Source: Hippopus hippopus (lineage: Eukaryota; Mollusca; Bivalvia; Cardiida; Cardiidae). Taken from it: a stretch of DNA of 64,000 nt. A model generated the notes under the pieces. That model searched no databases and was not told the DNA's origin. It was given only the letters and a program-made list of their open reading frames with translations. Of this stretch, positions 37,085 to 49,990 are shown in pieces (positions within the stretch are counted from its first letter, which is position 1; the number at the start of each line of letters is the position of its first letter). The translations under genes were made by a program, and so were the position numbers. The stretch spans positions 31,604,129 to 31,668,128 of the forward strand of contig OX328109.1 in assembly GCA_946811185.2 (NCBI GenBank). The letters are read 5' to 3'.

Positions 37085-39886
37085 TCCAATCAGCCAATCA
37101 AATCTCAGGCCTCTCTTAAATTATCCAATCACAGAAGCTTTTAGAAAATCAAAATGGCGTCCAATCAGCCAATGAAATCTCAGCTTTCTCTTCAAATTAT
37201 CCAATCAGAAAAGCTTTGAGAAAATCAAATTGCGCCCAATCAGCCAATCAAATCGCAGACACACCTCCACAATCATCCAATCAGAAAGCTTTGAGCCATT
37301 TGAAATGGCGCCCGAAAATATCGATAGAAAACAGTGAACAAAAATCGGCATAAAAGTGGATTTTATGTCTTCTTTGAAGGCTGTTATGCAGTCCTTGGCA
37401 AACTGCCATGCATGCACCCACCACATATGCCAGATTTCACTGAAAATGGGCGAAAATTTACGAAAACAGGGTTACAGAAGACCTTGGTTTGGTGCCTTCT
37501 AGCACCTTGCAAGAGTCACTTCCCCTGATCCCTTAATCCCTTGATTCAATTTGCTTTTCTAATTCAGGCCAACTCCAATACTGCACATTGATACTTTGAA
37601 TATGCTAAGATGATCAATGTACAGTGTAGAATCCCCAGAAAATAATGTCACAAGTGGCTAAAATAGACTGAAAACTCTTTCAGTAGCAGCTGCTTCCTAT
37701 TGCGTAAATCAAACAAAGGGAACTAAATTTTTATTTTTTTTTAATCTCTTTGTACCGTGACAAGAAACCAAATTACGTTGACTACCGTCTCATACATGCC
37801 AGTTACGCACCCGCGAAAACATGAAAAATCGACTTATGGCACATTCCATAGCAGACGACAACTGTTGCATAAGTCAAATATAGGGAACAAGTTTTTTTCC
37901 TTTTCTCTTACTAGGGCCATTGAATTGGTTACTAACTCAGGCATGCTGCACATTGATACTTTTAATATGCTAAGATGATCAATGTACAGTGTAGAATCCC
38001 CAGAAAATAATGTCACAAGTAGCTAAAAAAGACTGAAAAATCTTTCAGTAGCAACTGCTTCCTATTGCATAAATCAAAGAAAGGGAACTAAATTTTTATT
38101 TATTTTTTTTAATCTCTTTATACCGTGACAAGAAACCAAGTTACGATGACTACCGTCTTGTACGTGCCAGTTACGTGCCCGCGAAAACATGAAAAATCGA
38201 CTTACGGCACATTCCATAGCAGACAACAACTGTTTGCTTAAATCAAGTATAGGGAACAAGTTTTTTTCCTTTTCTCTTACTAGGGCCATTGAATTGGTTA
38301 CTAACTCAGGCATGCTGCACATTGATACTTTTAATATGCTAAGATGATCAATATACAGTGTAGAATCCCCAGAAAATAATGTCACAAGTAACTAAAAAAG
38401 ACTGAAAAATCTTTCAGTAGCAACTGCTTCCTATTGCATAAATCAAAGAAAGGGAACTAAATTTTTATTTATTTTTTTTCAATCTCTTTATACCGTGACA
38501 AGAAACCAAGTTACGATGACTACCGTCTTGTACGTGCCAGTTACGTGCCCGCGAAAACATGAAAAATCGACTTACGGCACATTCCATAGCAGACAACAAC
38601 TGTTGCTTAAATCAAGTATAGGGAACAAGTTTTTTTCCTTTTCTCTTACTAGGGCCATTGAATTGGTTACTAACTCAGGCATGCTGCACATTGATACTTT
38701 TAATATGCTAAGATGATCAATATACAGTGTAGAATCCCCAGAAAATAATGTCACAAGTAGCTAAAAAAGACTGAAAAATCTTTCAGTAGCAACTGCTTCC
38801 TATTGCATAAATCAAAGAAAGTGAACTAAATTTTTATTTATTTTTTTTTAATCTCTTTATACCGTGACAAGAAACCAAGTTACGATGACTACCGTCGTGT
38901 ACGTGCCAGTTACGTGCCTGCGAAAACATGAAAAATCGACTTACGGCACATTCCATAGCAGACAACAATTGTTGCTTAAATCAAGTATAGGGAACAAGTT
39001 TTTTTCCTTTTCTCTTACTAGGGCCATTGAATTGGTTACTAACTCAGGCATGCTGCACATTGATACTTTTAATATGCTAAGATGATCAATGTACAGTGTG
39101 GAAATCCCAGAAAATAGTGTCACAAGTGGCTAAAAAAGACTGAAAACTCTTTCAGTAACAACTGATTTCTATTGCTTAAATCAAAGAAAGGGAACTGAAT
39201 TTTATTTTTTTTCTATCTCTTCATACGGCGACAAGAAACCCAGTTACATTGACTACCAACTCATGTGCCAGTTACGCGCCCGCGGAAACATGAAAAATCA
39301 ACTTACGGCACATTCCATAGCAGACGACACCTGTTGCTTAAGTCAAATATAGGGAACAAGTTTTTTTCCTTTTCTCTTACTAGGGCCATTGAATTGGTTA
39401 CGATGACTATTCCACCCATGCGTGACCATTACGTGCTGCGCATAAAATCATAAAATCAACTTGGACACTTTCGGAGGCAACTGATACCTTTTGCACAAAT
39501 CAAAGAAAGGTAAACCAAATTCGTTTTCTTACCAGGATCACGAAAAACATTGAACCAATTTTGGTGACCGCGTGAGTCATAAGTCGATTTTATGTTTAAC
39601 CACTGCGCAAAAACATAGATTCAGAAGCAACTGGTTGCTGTTGCATAAACTTTTTCCAATAAGAAATCTTGTTCTTGTTTGAAGAATTTAGAAATAGGCC
39701 AATGAAAAACAATAAGATGTAAGAATAACTAATAATAAAAACAGATAAAATGGCAAAGTTGGGGATTCAACCTCTGACCATCAGGACCCAAAAAAGGTCT
39801 TGGTGCAGGGGTCTAACCCTCTTTGCCATTGAATAGGCTGAAATGACCCGAAGAATTAACATAGATATACAGAGATTTCCCCCCCT
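37085..39886 (+). repeat. HOR unit 14, five monomer starts (2802 bp)
   Basis: CCAAT block 37085-37310, one base short (AATCAAATTGCG near 37226). Starts are 37757 (A), 38125 (B), 38495 (C), 38864 (D) and 39228 (E); tRNA-like segment 39751-39828. The one-base loss and GGGTTACAG near 37470 are both shared with unit 16, two units away. B has CTTACGGCAC, not CTTACAGCAC, as in units 15, 19 and 20. Confidence 0.95.
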
Positions 39887-42689
39887 TCCAATCAGCCAAT
39901 CAAATCTCAGGCCTCTCTTAAATTATCCAATCACAGAAGCTTTTAGAAAATCAAAATGGCGTCCAATCAGCCAATGAAATCTCAGCTTTCTCTTCAAATT
40001 ATCCAATCAGAAAAGCTTTGAGAAAATCAAAATTGCGCCCAATCAGCCAATCAAATCGCAGACACACCTCCACAATCATCCAATCAGAAAGCTTTGAGCC
40101 ATTTGAAATGGCGCCCGAAAATATCGATAGAAAACAGTGAACAAAAATCGGCATAAAAGTGGATTTTATGTCTTCTTTGAAGGCTGTTATGCAGTCCTTG
40201 GCAAACTGCCATGCATGCACCCACCACATATGCCAGATTTCACTGAAAATGGGCGAAAATTTACGAAAACAGGGTGACAGAAGACCTTGGTTTGGTGCCT
40301 TCTAGCACCTTGCAAGAGTCACTTCCCCTGATCCCTTAATCCCTTGATTCAATTTGCTTTTCTAATTCAGGCCAACTCCAATACTGCACATTGATACTTT
40401 GAATATGCTAAGATGATCAATGTACAGTGTAGAATCCCCAGAAAATAATGTCACAAGTGGCTAAAATAGACTGAAAACTCTTTCAGTAGCAGCTGCTTCC
40501 TATTGCGTAAATCAAACAAAGGGAACTAAATTTTTATTTTTTTTTAATCTCTTTGTACCGTGACAAGAAACCAAATTACGTTGACTACCGTCTCATACAT
40601 GCCAGTTACGCACCCGCGAAAACATGAAAAATCGACTTATGGCACATTCCATAGCAGACGACAACTGTTGCATAAGTCAAATAGAGGGAACAAGTTTTTT
40701 TCCTTTTCTCTTACTAGAGCCATTGAATTGGTTACTAACTCAGGCATGCTGCACATTGATACTTTTAATATGCTAAGATGATCAATGTACAGTGTAGAAT
40801 CCCCAGAAAATAATGTCACAAGTAGCTAAAAAAGACTGAAAAATCTTTCAGTAGCAACTGCTTCCTATTGCATAAATCAAAGTAAGTGAACTAAATTTTT
40901 ATTAATTTTTTTTAATCTCTTTATACCGTGACAAGAAACCAAGTTACGATGACTACCGTCTTGTACGTGCCAGTTACGTGCCCGCGAAAACTTGAAAAAT
41001 CGACTTACGGCACATTCCATAGCAGACAACAACTGTTTGCTTAAATCAAGTACAGGGAACAAGTTTTTTTCCTTTTCTCTTACTAGGGCCATTGAATTGG
41101 TTACTAACTCAGGCATGCTGCACATTGATACTTTTAATATGCTAAGATGATCAATATACAGTGTAGAATCCCCAGAAAATAATGTCACAAGTAGCTAAAA
41201 AAGACTGAAAAATCTTTCAGTAGCAACTGCTTCCTATTGCATAAATCAAAGAAAGGGAACTAAATTTTTATTTATTTTTTTTCAATCTCTTTATACCGTG
41301 ACAAGAAACCAAGTTACGATGACTACCGTCTTGTACGTGCCAGTTACGTGCCCAAGAAAACATGAAAAATCGACTTACGGCACATTCCATAGCAGACAAC
41401 AACTGTTGCTTAAATCAAGTATAGGGAACAAGTTTTTTTCCTTTTCTCTTACTAGGGCCATTGAATTGGTTACTAACTCAGGCATGCTGCACATTGATAC
41501 TTTTAATATGCTAAGATGATCAATATACAGTGTAGAATCCCCAGAAAATAATGTCACAAGTAGCTAAAAAAGACTGAAAAATCTTTCAGTAGCAACTGCT
41601 TCCTATTGCATAAATCAAAGAAAGGGAACTAAATTTTTATTTATTTTTTTTTAATCTCTTTATACCGTGACAAGAAACCAAGTTACGATGACTACCGTCT
41701 TGTACGTGCCAGTTACGTGCCCGCGAAAACATGAAAAATCGACTTACGGCACATTCCATAGCAGACAACAACTGTTGCTTAAATCAAGTATAGGGAACAA
41801 GTTTTTTTCCTTTTCTCTTACTAGGGCCATTGAATTGGTTACTAACTCAGGCATGCTGCACATTGATACTTTTAATATGCTAAGATGATCAATGTACAGT
41901 GTGGAAATCCCAGAAAATAGTGTCACAAGTGGCTAAAAAAGACTGAAAACTCTTTCAGTAACAACTGATTTCTATTGCTTAAATCAAAGAAAGGGAACTG
42001 AATTTTATTTTTTTTCTATCTCTTCATACGGCGACAAGAAACCCAGTTACATTGACTACCAACTCATGTGCCAGTTACGCGCCCGCGGAAACATGAAAAA
42101 TCAACTTACGGCACATTCCATAGCAGACGACACCTGTTGCTTAAGTCAAATATAGGGAACAAGTTTTTTTCCTTTTCTCTTACTAGGGCCATTGAATTGG
42201 TTACGATGACTATTCCACCCATGCGTGACCATTACGTGCTGCGCATAAAATCATAAAATCAACTTGGACACTTTCGGAGGCAACTGATACCTTTTGCACA
42301 AATCAAAGAAAGGTAAACCAAATTCGTTTTCTTACCAGGATCACGAAAAACATTGAACCAATTTTGGTGACCGCGTGAGTCATAAGTCGATTTTATGTTT
42401 AACCACTGCGCAAAAACATAGATTCAGAAGCAACTGGTTGCTGTTGCATAAACTTTTTCCAATAAGAAATCTTGTTCTTGTTTGAAGAATTTAGAAATAG
42501 GCCAATGAAAAACAATAAGATGTAAGAATAACTAATAATAAAAACAGATAAAATGGCAAAGTTGGGGATTCAACCTCTGACCATCAGGACCCAAAAAAGG
42601 TCTTGGTGCAGGGGTCTAACCCTCTTTGCCATTGAATAGGCTGAAATGACCCGAAGAATTAACATAGATATACAGAGATTTCCCCCCCT
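39887..42689 (+). repeat. HOR unit 15, five monomer starts, private-mutation cluster (2803 bp)
   Basis: CCAAT block 39887-40113. Starts are 40560 (A), 40928 (B), 41298 (C), 41667 (D) and 42031 (E); tRNA-like segment 42554-42631. From about 40683 to 41355 it carries at least eight changes not seen in other copies, while the rest of the unit is near consensus. Confidence 0.95.
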
Positions 42690-45122
42690 TCCAATCAGCC
42701 AATCAAATCTCAGGCCTCTCTTAAATTATCCAATCACAGAAGCTTTTAGAAAATCAAAATGGCGTCCAATCAGCCAATGAAATCTCAGCTTTCTCTTCAA
42801 ATTATCCAATCAGAAAAGCTTTGAGAAAATCAAATTGCGCCCAATCAGCCAATCAAATCGCAGACACACCTCCACAATCATCCAATCAGAAAGCTTTGAG
42901 CCATTTGAAATGGCGCCCGAAAATATCGATAGAAAACAGTGAACAAAAATCGGCATAAAAGTGGATTTTATGTCTTCTTTGAAGGCTGTTATGCAGTCCT
43001 TGGCAAACTGCCATGCATGCACCCACCACATATGCCAGATTTCACTGAAAATGGGCGAAAATTTACGAAAACAGGGTTACAGAAGACCTTGGTTTGGTGC
43101 CTTCTAGCACCTTGCAAGAGTCACTTCCCCTGATCCCTTAATCCCTTGATTCAATTTGCTTTTCTAATTCAGGCCAACTCCAATACTGCACATTGATACT
43201 TTGAATATGCTAAGATGATCAATGTACAGTGTAGAATCCCCAGAAAATAATGTCACAAGTGGCTAAAATAGACTGAAAACTCTTTCAGTAGCAGCTGCTT
43301 CCTATTGCGTAAATCAAACAAAGGGAACTAAATTTTTATTTTTTTTTAATCTCTTTGTACCGTGACAAGAAATCAAATTACGTTGACTACCGTCTCATAC
43401 ATGCCAGTTACGCACCCGCGAAAACATGAAAAATCGACTTATGGCACATTCCATAGCAGACGACAACTGTTGCATAAGTCAAATATAGGGAACAAGTTTT
43501 TTTCCTTTTCTCTTACTAGGGCCATTGAATTGGTTACTAACTCAGGCATGCTGCACATTGATACTTTTAATATGCTAAGATGATCAATGTACAGTGTAGA
43601 ATCCCCAGAAAATAATGTCACAAGTAGCTAAAAAAGACTGAAAAATCTTGCAGTAGCAACTGCTTCCTATTGCATAAATCAAAGAAAGGGAACTAAATTT
43701 TTATTTATTTTTTTTCAATCTCTTTATACCGTGACAAGAAACCAAGTTACGATGACTACCGTCTTGTACGTGCCAGTTACGTGCCCGCGAAAACATGAAA
43801 AATCGACTTACGGCACATTCCATAGCAGACAACAACTGTTGCTTAAATCAAGTATAGGGAACAAGTTTTTTTCCTTTTCTCTTACTAGGGCCATTGAATT
43901 GGTTACTAACTCAGGCATGCTGCACATTGATACTTTTAATATGCTAAGATGATCAATATACAGTGTAGAATCCCCAGAAAATAATGTCACAAGTAGCTAA
44001 AAAAGACTGAAAAATCTTTCAGTAGCAACTGCTTCCTATTGCATAAATCAAAGAAAGGGAACTAAATTTTTATTTATTTTTTTTTAATCTCTTTATACCG
44101 TGACAAGAAACCAAGTTACGATGACTACCGTCTTGTACGTGCCAGTTACGTGCCCGCGAAAACATGAAAAATCGACTTACGGCACATTCCATAGCAGACA
44201 ACAACTGTTGCTTAAATCAAGTATAGGGAACAACTTTTTTTCCTTTTCTCTTACTAGGGCCATTGAATTGGTTACTAACTCAGGCATGCTGCACATTGAT
44301 ACTTTTAATATGCTAAGATGATCAATGTACAGTGTGGAAATCCCAGAAAATAGTGTCACAAGTGGCTAAAAAAGACTGAAAACTCTTTCAGTAACAACTG
44401 ATTTCTATTGCTTAAATCAAAGAAAGGGAACTGAATTTTATTTTTTTTCTATCTCTTCATACGGCGACAAGAAACCCAGTTACATTGACTACCAACTCAT
44501 GTGCCAGTTACGCGCCCGCGGAAACATGAAAAATCAACTTACGGCACATTCCATAGCAGACGACACCTGTTGCTTAAGTCAAATATAGGGAACAAGTTTT
44601 TTTCCTTTTCTCTTACTAGGGCCATTGAATTGGTTACGATGACTATTCCACCCATGCGTGACCATTACGTGCTGCGCATAAAATCATAAAATCAACTTGG
44701 ACACTTTCGGAGGCAACTGATACCTTTTGCACAAATCAAAGAAAGGTAAACCAAATTCGTTTTCTTACCAGGATCACGAAAAACATTGAACCAATTTTGG
44801 TGACCGCGTGAGTCATAAGTCGATTTTATGTTTAACCACTGCGCAAAAACATAGATTCAGAAGCAACTGGTTGCTGTTGCATAAACTTTTTCCAATAAGA
44901 AATCTTGTTCTTGTTTGAAGAATTTAGAAATAGGCCAATGAAAAACAATAAGATGTAAGAATAACTAATAATAAAAACAGATAAAATGGCAAAGTTGGGG
45001 ATTCAACCTCTGACCATCAGGACCCAAAAAAGGTCTTGGTGCAGGGGTCTAACCCTCTTTGCCATTGAATAGGCTGAAATGACCCGAAGAATTAACATAG
45101 ATATACAGAGATTTCCCCCCCT
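42690..45122 (+). repeat. HOR unit 16, four monomer starts, B absent (2433 bp)
   Basis: CCAAT block 42690-42915 with the same one-base loss as unit 14. Starts are 43362 (A), 43731 (C), 44100 (D) and 44464 (E); tRNA-like segment 44987-45064. The hairpin after A is altered to ATCTTGCAGTAG near 43648, shared only with units 17 and 18. D carries GAACAACTTTTTTT. Confidence 0.95.
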
Positions 45123-47556
45123 TCCAATCAGCCAATCAAATCTCAGGCCTCTCTTAAATTATCCAATCACAGAAGCTTTTAGAAAATCAAAATGGCGTCC
45201 AATCAGCCAATGAAATCTCAGCTTTCTCTTCAAATTATCCAATCAGAAAAGCTTTGAGAAAATCAAAATTGCGCCCAATCAGCCAATCAAATCGCAGACA
45301 CACCTCCACAATCATCCAATCAGAAAGCTTTGAGCCATTTGAAATGGCGCCCGAAAATATCGATAGAAAACAGTGAACAAAAATCGGCATAAAAGTGGAT
45401 TTTATGTCTTCTTTGAAGGCTGTTATGCAGTCCTTGGCAAACTGCCATGCATGCACCCACCACATATGCCAGATTTCACTGAAAATGGGCGAAAATTTAC
45501 GAAAACAGGGTGACAGAAGACCTTGGTTTGGTGCCTTCTAGCACCTTGCAAGAGTCACTTCCCCTGATCCCTTAATCCCTTGATTCAATTTGCTTTTCTA
45601 ATTCAGGCCAACTCCAATACTGCACATTGATACTTTGAATATGCTAAGATGATCAATGTACAGTGTAGAATCCCCAGAAAATAATGTCACAAGTGGCTAA
45701 AATAGACTGAAAACTCTTTCAGTAGCAGCTGCTTCCTATTGCGTAAATCAAACAAAGGGAACTAAATTTTTATTTTTTTTTAATCTCTTTGTACCGTGAC
45801 AAGAAACCAAATTACGTTGACTACCGTCTCATACATGCCAGTTACGCACCCGCGAAAACATGAAAAATCGACTTATGGCACATTCCATAGCAGACGACAA
45901 CTGTTGCATAAGTCAAATATAGGGAACAAGTTTTTTTCCTTTTCTCTTACTAGGGCCATTGAATTGGTTACTAACTCAGGCATGCTGCACATTGATACTT
46001 TTAATATGCTAAGATGATCAATGTACAGTGTAGAATCCCCAGAAAATAATGTCACAAGTAGCTAAAAAAGACTGAAAAATCTTGCAGTAGCAACTGCTTC
46101 CTATTGCATAAATCAAAGAAAGGGAACTAAATTTTTATTTATTTTTTTTCAATCTCTTTATACCGTGACAAGAAACCAAGTTACGATGACTACCGTCTTG
46201 TACGTGCCAGTTACGTGCCCGCGAAAACATGAAAAATCGACTTACGGCACATTCCATAGCAGACAACAACTGTTGCTTAAATCAAGTATAGGGAACAAGT
46301 TTTTTTCCTTTTCTCTTACTAGGGCCATTGAATTGGTTACTAACTCAGGCATGCTGCACATTGATACTTTTAATATGCTAAGATGATCAATATACAGTGT
46401 AGAATCCCCAGAAAATAATGTCACAAGTAGCTAAAAAAGACTGAAAAATCTTTCAGTAGCAACTGCTTCCTATTGCATAAATCAAAGAAAGGGAACTAAA
46501 TTTTTATTTATTTTTTTTTAATCTCTTTATACCGTGACAAGAAACCAAGTTACGATGACTACCGTCTTGTACGTGCCAGTTACGTGCCCGCGAAAACATG
46601 AAAAATCGACTTACGGCACATTCCATAGCAGACAACAACTGTTGCTTAAATCAAGTATAGGGAACAACTTTTTTTCCTTTTCTCTTACTAGGGCCATTGA
46701 ATTGGTTACTAACTCAGGCATGCTGCACATTGATACTTTTAATATGCTAAGATGATCAATGTACAGTGTGGAAATCCCAGAAAATAGTGTCACAAGTGGC
46801 TAAAAAAGACTGAAAACTCTTTCAGTAACAACTGATTTCTATTGCTTAAATCAAAGAAAGGGAACTGAATTTTATTTTTTTTCTATCTCTTCATACGGCG
46901 ACAAGAAACCCAGTTACATTGACTACCAACTCATGTGCCAGTTACGCGCCCGCGGAAACATGAAAAATCAACTTACGGCACATTCCATAGCAGACGACAC
47001 CTGTTGCTTAAGTCAAATATAGGGAACAAGTTTTTTTCCTTTTCTCTTACTAGGGCCATTGAATTGGTTACGATGACTATTCCACCCATGCGTGACCATT
47101 ACGTGCTGCGCATAAAATCATAAAATCAACTTGGACACTTTCGGAGGCAACTGATACCTTTTGCACAAATCAAAGAAAGGTAAACCAAATTCGTTTTCTT
47201 ACCAGGATCACGAAAAACATTGAACCAATTTTGGTGACCGCGTGAGTCATAAGTCGATTTTATGTTTAACCACTGCGCAAAAACATAGATTCAGAAGCAA
47301 CTGGTTGCTGTTGCATAAACTTTTTCCAATAAGAAATCTTGTTCTTGTTTGAAGAATTTAGAAATAGGCCAATGAAAAACAATAAGATGTAAGAATAACT
47401 AATAATAAAAACAGATAAAATGGCAAAGTTGGGGATTCAACCTCTGACCATCAGGACCCAAAAAAGGTCTTGGTGCAGGGGTCTAACCCTCTTTGCCATT
47501 GAATAGGCTGAAATGACCCGAAGAATTAACATAGATATACAGAGATTTCCCCCCCT
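45123..47556 (+). repeat. HOR unit 17, four monomer starts, B absent (2434 bp)
   Basis: CCAAT block 45123-45349. Starts are 45796 (A), 46165 (C), 46534 (D) and 46898 (E); tRNA-like segment 47421-47498. It shares the ATCTTGCAGTAG change with both neighbours and the GAACAAC change in D with unit 16. Confidence 0.95.
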
Positions 47557-49990
47557 TCCAATCAGCCAATCAAATCTCAGGCCTCTCTTAAATTATCCAA
47601 TCACAGAAGCTTTTAGAAAATCAAAATGGCGTCCAATCAGCCAATGAAATCTCAGCTTTCTCTTCAAATTATCCAATCAGAAAAGCTTTGAGAAAATCAA
47701 AATTGCGCCCAATCAGCCAATCAAATCGCAGACACACCTCCACAATCATCCAATCAGAAAGCTTTGAGCCATTTGAAATGGCGCCCGAAAATATCGATAG
47801 AAAACAGTGAACAAAAATCGGCATAAAAGTGGATTTTATGTCTTCTTTGAAGGCTGTTATGCAGTCCTTGGCAAACTGCCATGCATGCACCCACCACATA
47901 TGCCAGATTTCACTGAAAATGGGCGAAAATTTACGAAAACAGGGTGACAGAAGACCTTGGTTTGGTGCCTTCTAGCACCTTGCAAGAGTCACTTCCCCTG
48001 ATCCCTTAATCCCTTGATTCAATTTGCTTTTCTAATTCAGGCCAACTCCAATACTGCACATTGATACTTTGAATATGCTAAGATGATCAATGTACAGTGT
48101 AGAATCCCCAGAAAATAATGTCACAAGTGGCTAAAATAGACTGAAAACTCTTTCAGTAGCAGCTGCTTCCTATTGCGTAAATCAAACAAAGGGAACTAAA
48201 TTTTTATTTTTTTTTAATCTCTTTGTACCGTGACAAGAAACCAAATTACGTTGACTACCGTCTCATACATGCCAGTTACGCACCCGCGAAAACATGAAAA
48301 ATCGACTTATGGCACATTCCATAGCAGACGACAACTGTTGCATAAGTCAAATATAGGGAACAAGTTTTTTTCCTTTTCTCTTACTAGGGCCATTGAATTG
48401 GTTACTAACTCAGGCATGCTGCACATTGATACTTTTAATATGCTAAGATGATCAATGTACAGTGTAGAATCCCCAGAAAATAATGTCACAAGTAGCTAAA
48501 AAAGACTGAAAAATCTTGCAGTAGCAACTGCTTCCTATTGCATAAATCAAAGAAAGGGAACTAAATTTTTATTTATTTTTTTTCAATCTCTTTATACCGT
48601 GACAAGAAACCAAGTTACGATGACTACCGTCTTGTACGTGCCAGTTACGTGCCCGCGAAAACATGAAAAATCGACTTACGGCACATTCCATAGCAGACAA
48701 CAACTGTTGCTTAAATCAAGTATAGGGAACAAGTTTTTTTCCTTTTCTCTTACTAGGGCCATTGAATTGGTTACTAACTCAGGCATGCTGCACATTGATA
48801 CTTTTAATATGCTAAGATGATCAATATACAGTGTAGAATCCCCAGAAAATAATGTCACAAGTAGCTAAAAAAGACTGAAAAATCTTTCAGTAGCAACTGC
48901 TTCCTATTGCATAAATCAAAGAAAGGGAACTAAATTTTTATTTATTTTTTTTTAATCTCTTTATACCGTGACAAGAAACCAAGTTACGATGACTACCGTC
49001 TTGTACGTGCCAGTTACGTGCCCGCGAAAACATGAAAAATTGACTTACGGCACATTCCATAGCAGACAACAACTGTTGCTTAAATCAAGTATAGGGAACA
49101 AGTTTTTTTCCTTTTCTCTTACTAGGGCCATTGAATTGGTTACTAACTCAGGCATGCTGCACATTGATACTTTTAATATGCTAAGATGATCAATGTACAG
49201 TGTGGAAATCCCAGAAAATAGTGTCACAAGTGGCTAAAAAAGACTGAAAACTCTTTCAGTAACAACTGATTTCTATTGCTTAAATCAAAGAAAGGGAACT
49301 GAATTTTATTTTTTTTCTATCTCTTCATACGGCGACAAGAAACCCAGTTACATTGACTACCAACTCATGTGCCAGTTACGCGCCCGCGGAAACATGAAAA
49401 ATCAACTTACGGCACATTCCATAGCAGACGACACCTGTTGCTTAAGTCAAATATAGGGAACAAGTTTTTTTCCTTTTCTCTTACTAGGGCCATTGAATTG
49501 GTTACGATGACTATTCCACCCATGCGTGACCATTACGTGCTGCGCATAAAATCATAAAATCAACTTGGACACTTTCGGAGGCAACTGATACCTTTTGCAC
49601 AAATCAAAGAAAGGTAAACCAAATTCGTTTTCTTACCAGGATCACGAAAAACATTGAACCAATTTTGGTGACCGCGTGAGTCATAAGTCGATTTTATGTT
49701 TAACCACTGCGCAAAAACATAGATTCAGAAGCAACTGGTTGCTGTTGCATAAACTTTTTCCAATAAGAAATCTTGTTCTTGTTTGAAGAATTTAGAAATA
49801 GGCCAATGAAAAACAATAAGATGTAAGAATAACTAATAATAAAAACAGATAAAATGGCAAAGTTGGGGATTCAACCTCTGACCATCAGGACCCAAAAAAG
49901 GTCTTGGTGCAGGGGTCTAACCCTCTTTGCCATTGAATAGGCTGAAATGACCCGAAGAATTAACATAGATATACAGAGATTTCCCCCCCT
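47557..49990 (+). repeat. HOR unit 18, four monomer starts, B absent (2434 bp)
   Basis: CCAAT block 47557-47783. Starts are 48230 (A), 48599 (C), 48968 (D) and 49332 (E); tRNA-like segment 49855-49932. It shares ATCTTGCAGTAG near 48516 with units 16 and 17, but its D has the usual GAACAAG. A private AAATTGACTT lies near 49040. Confidence 0.95.
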
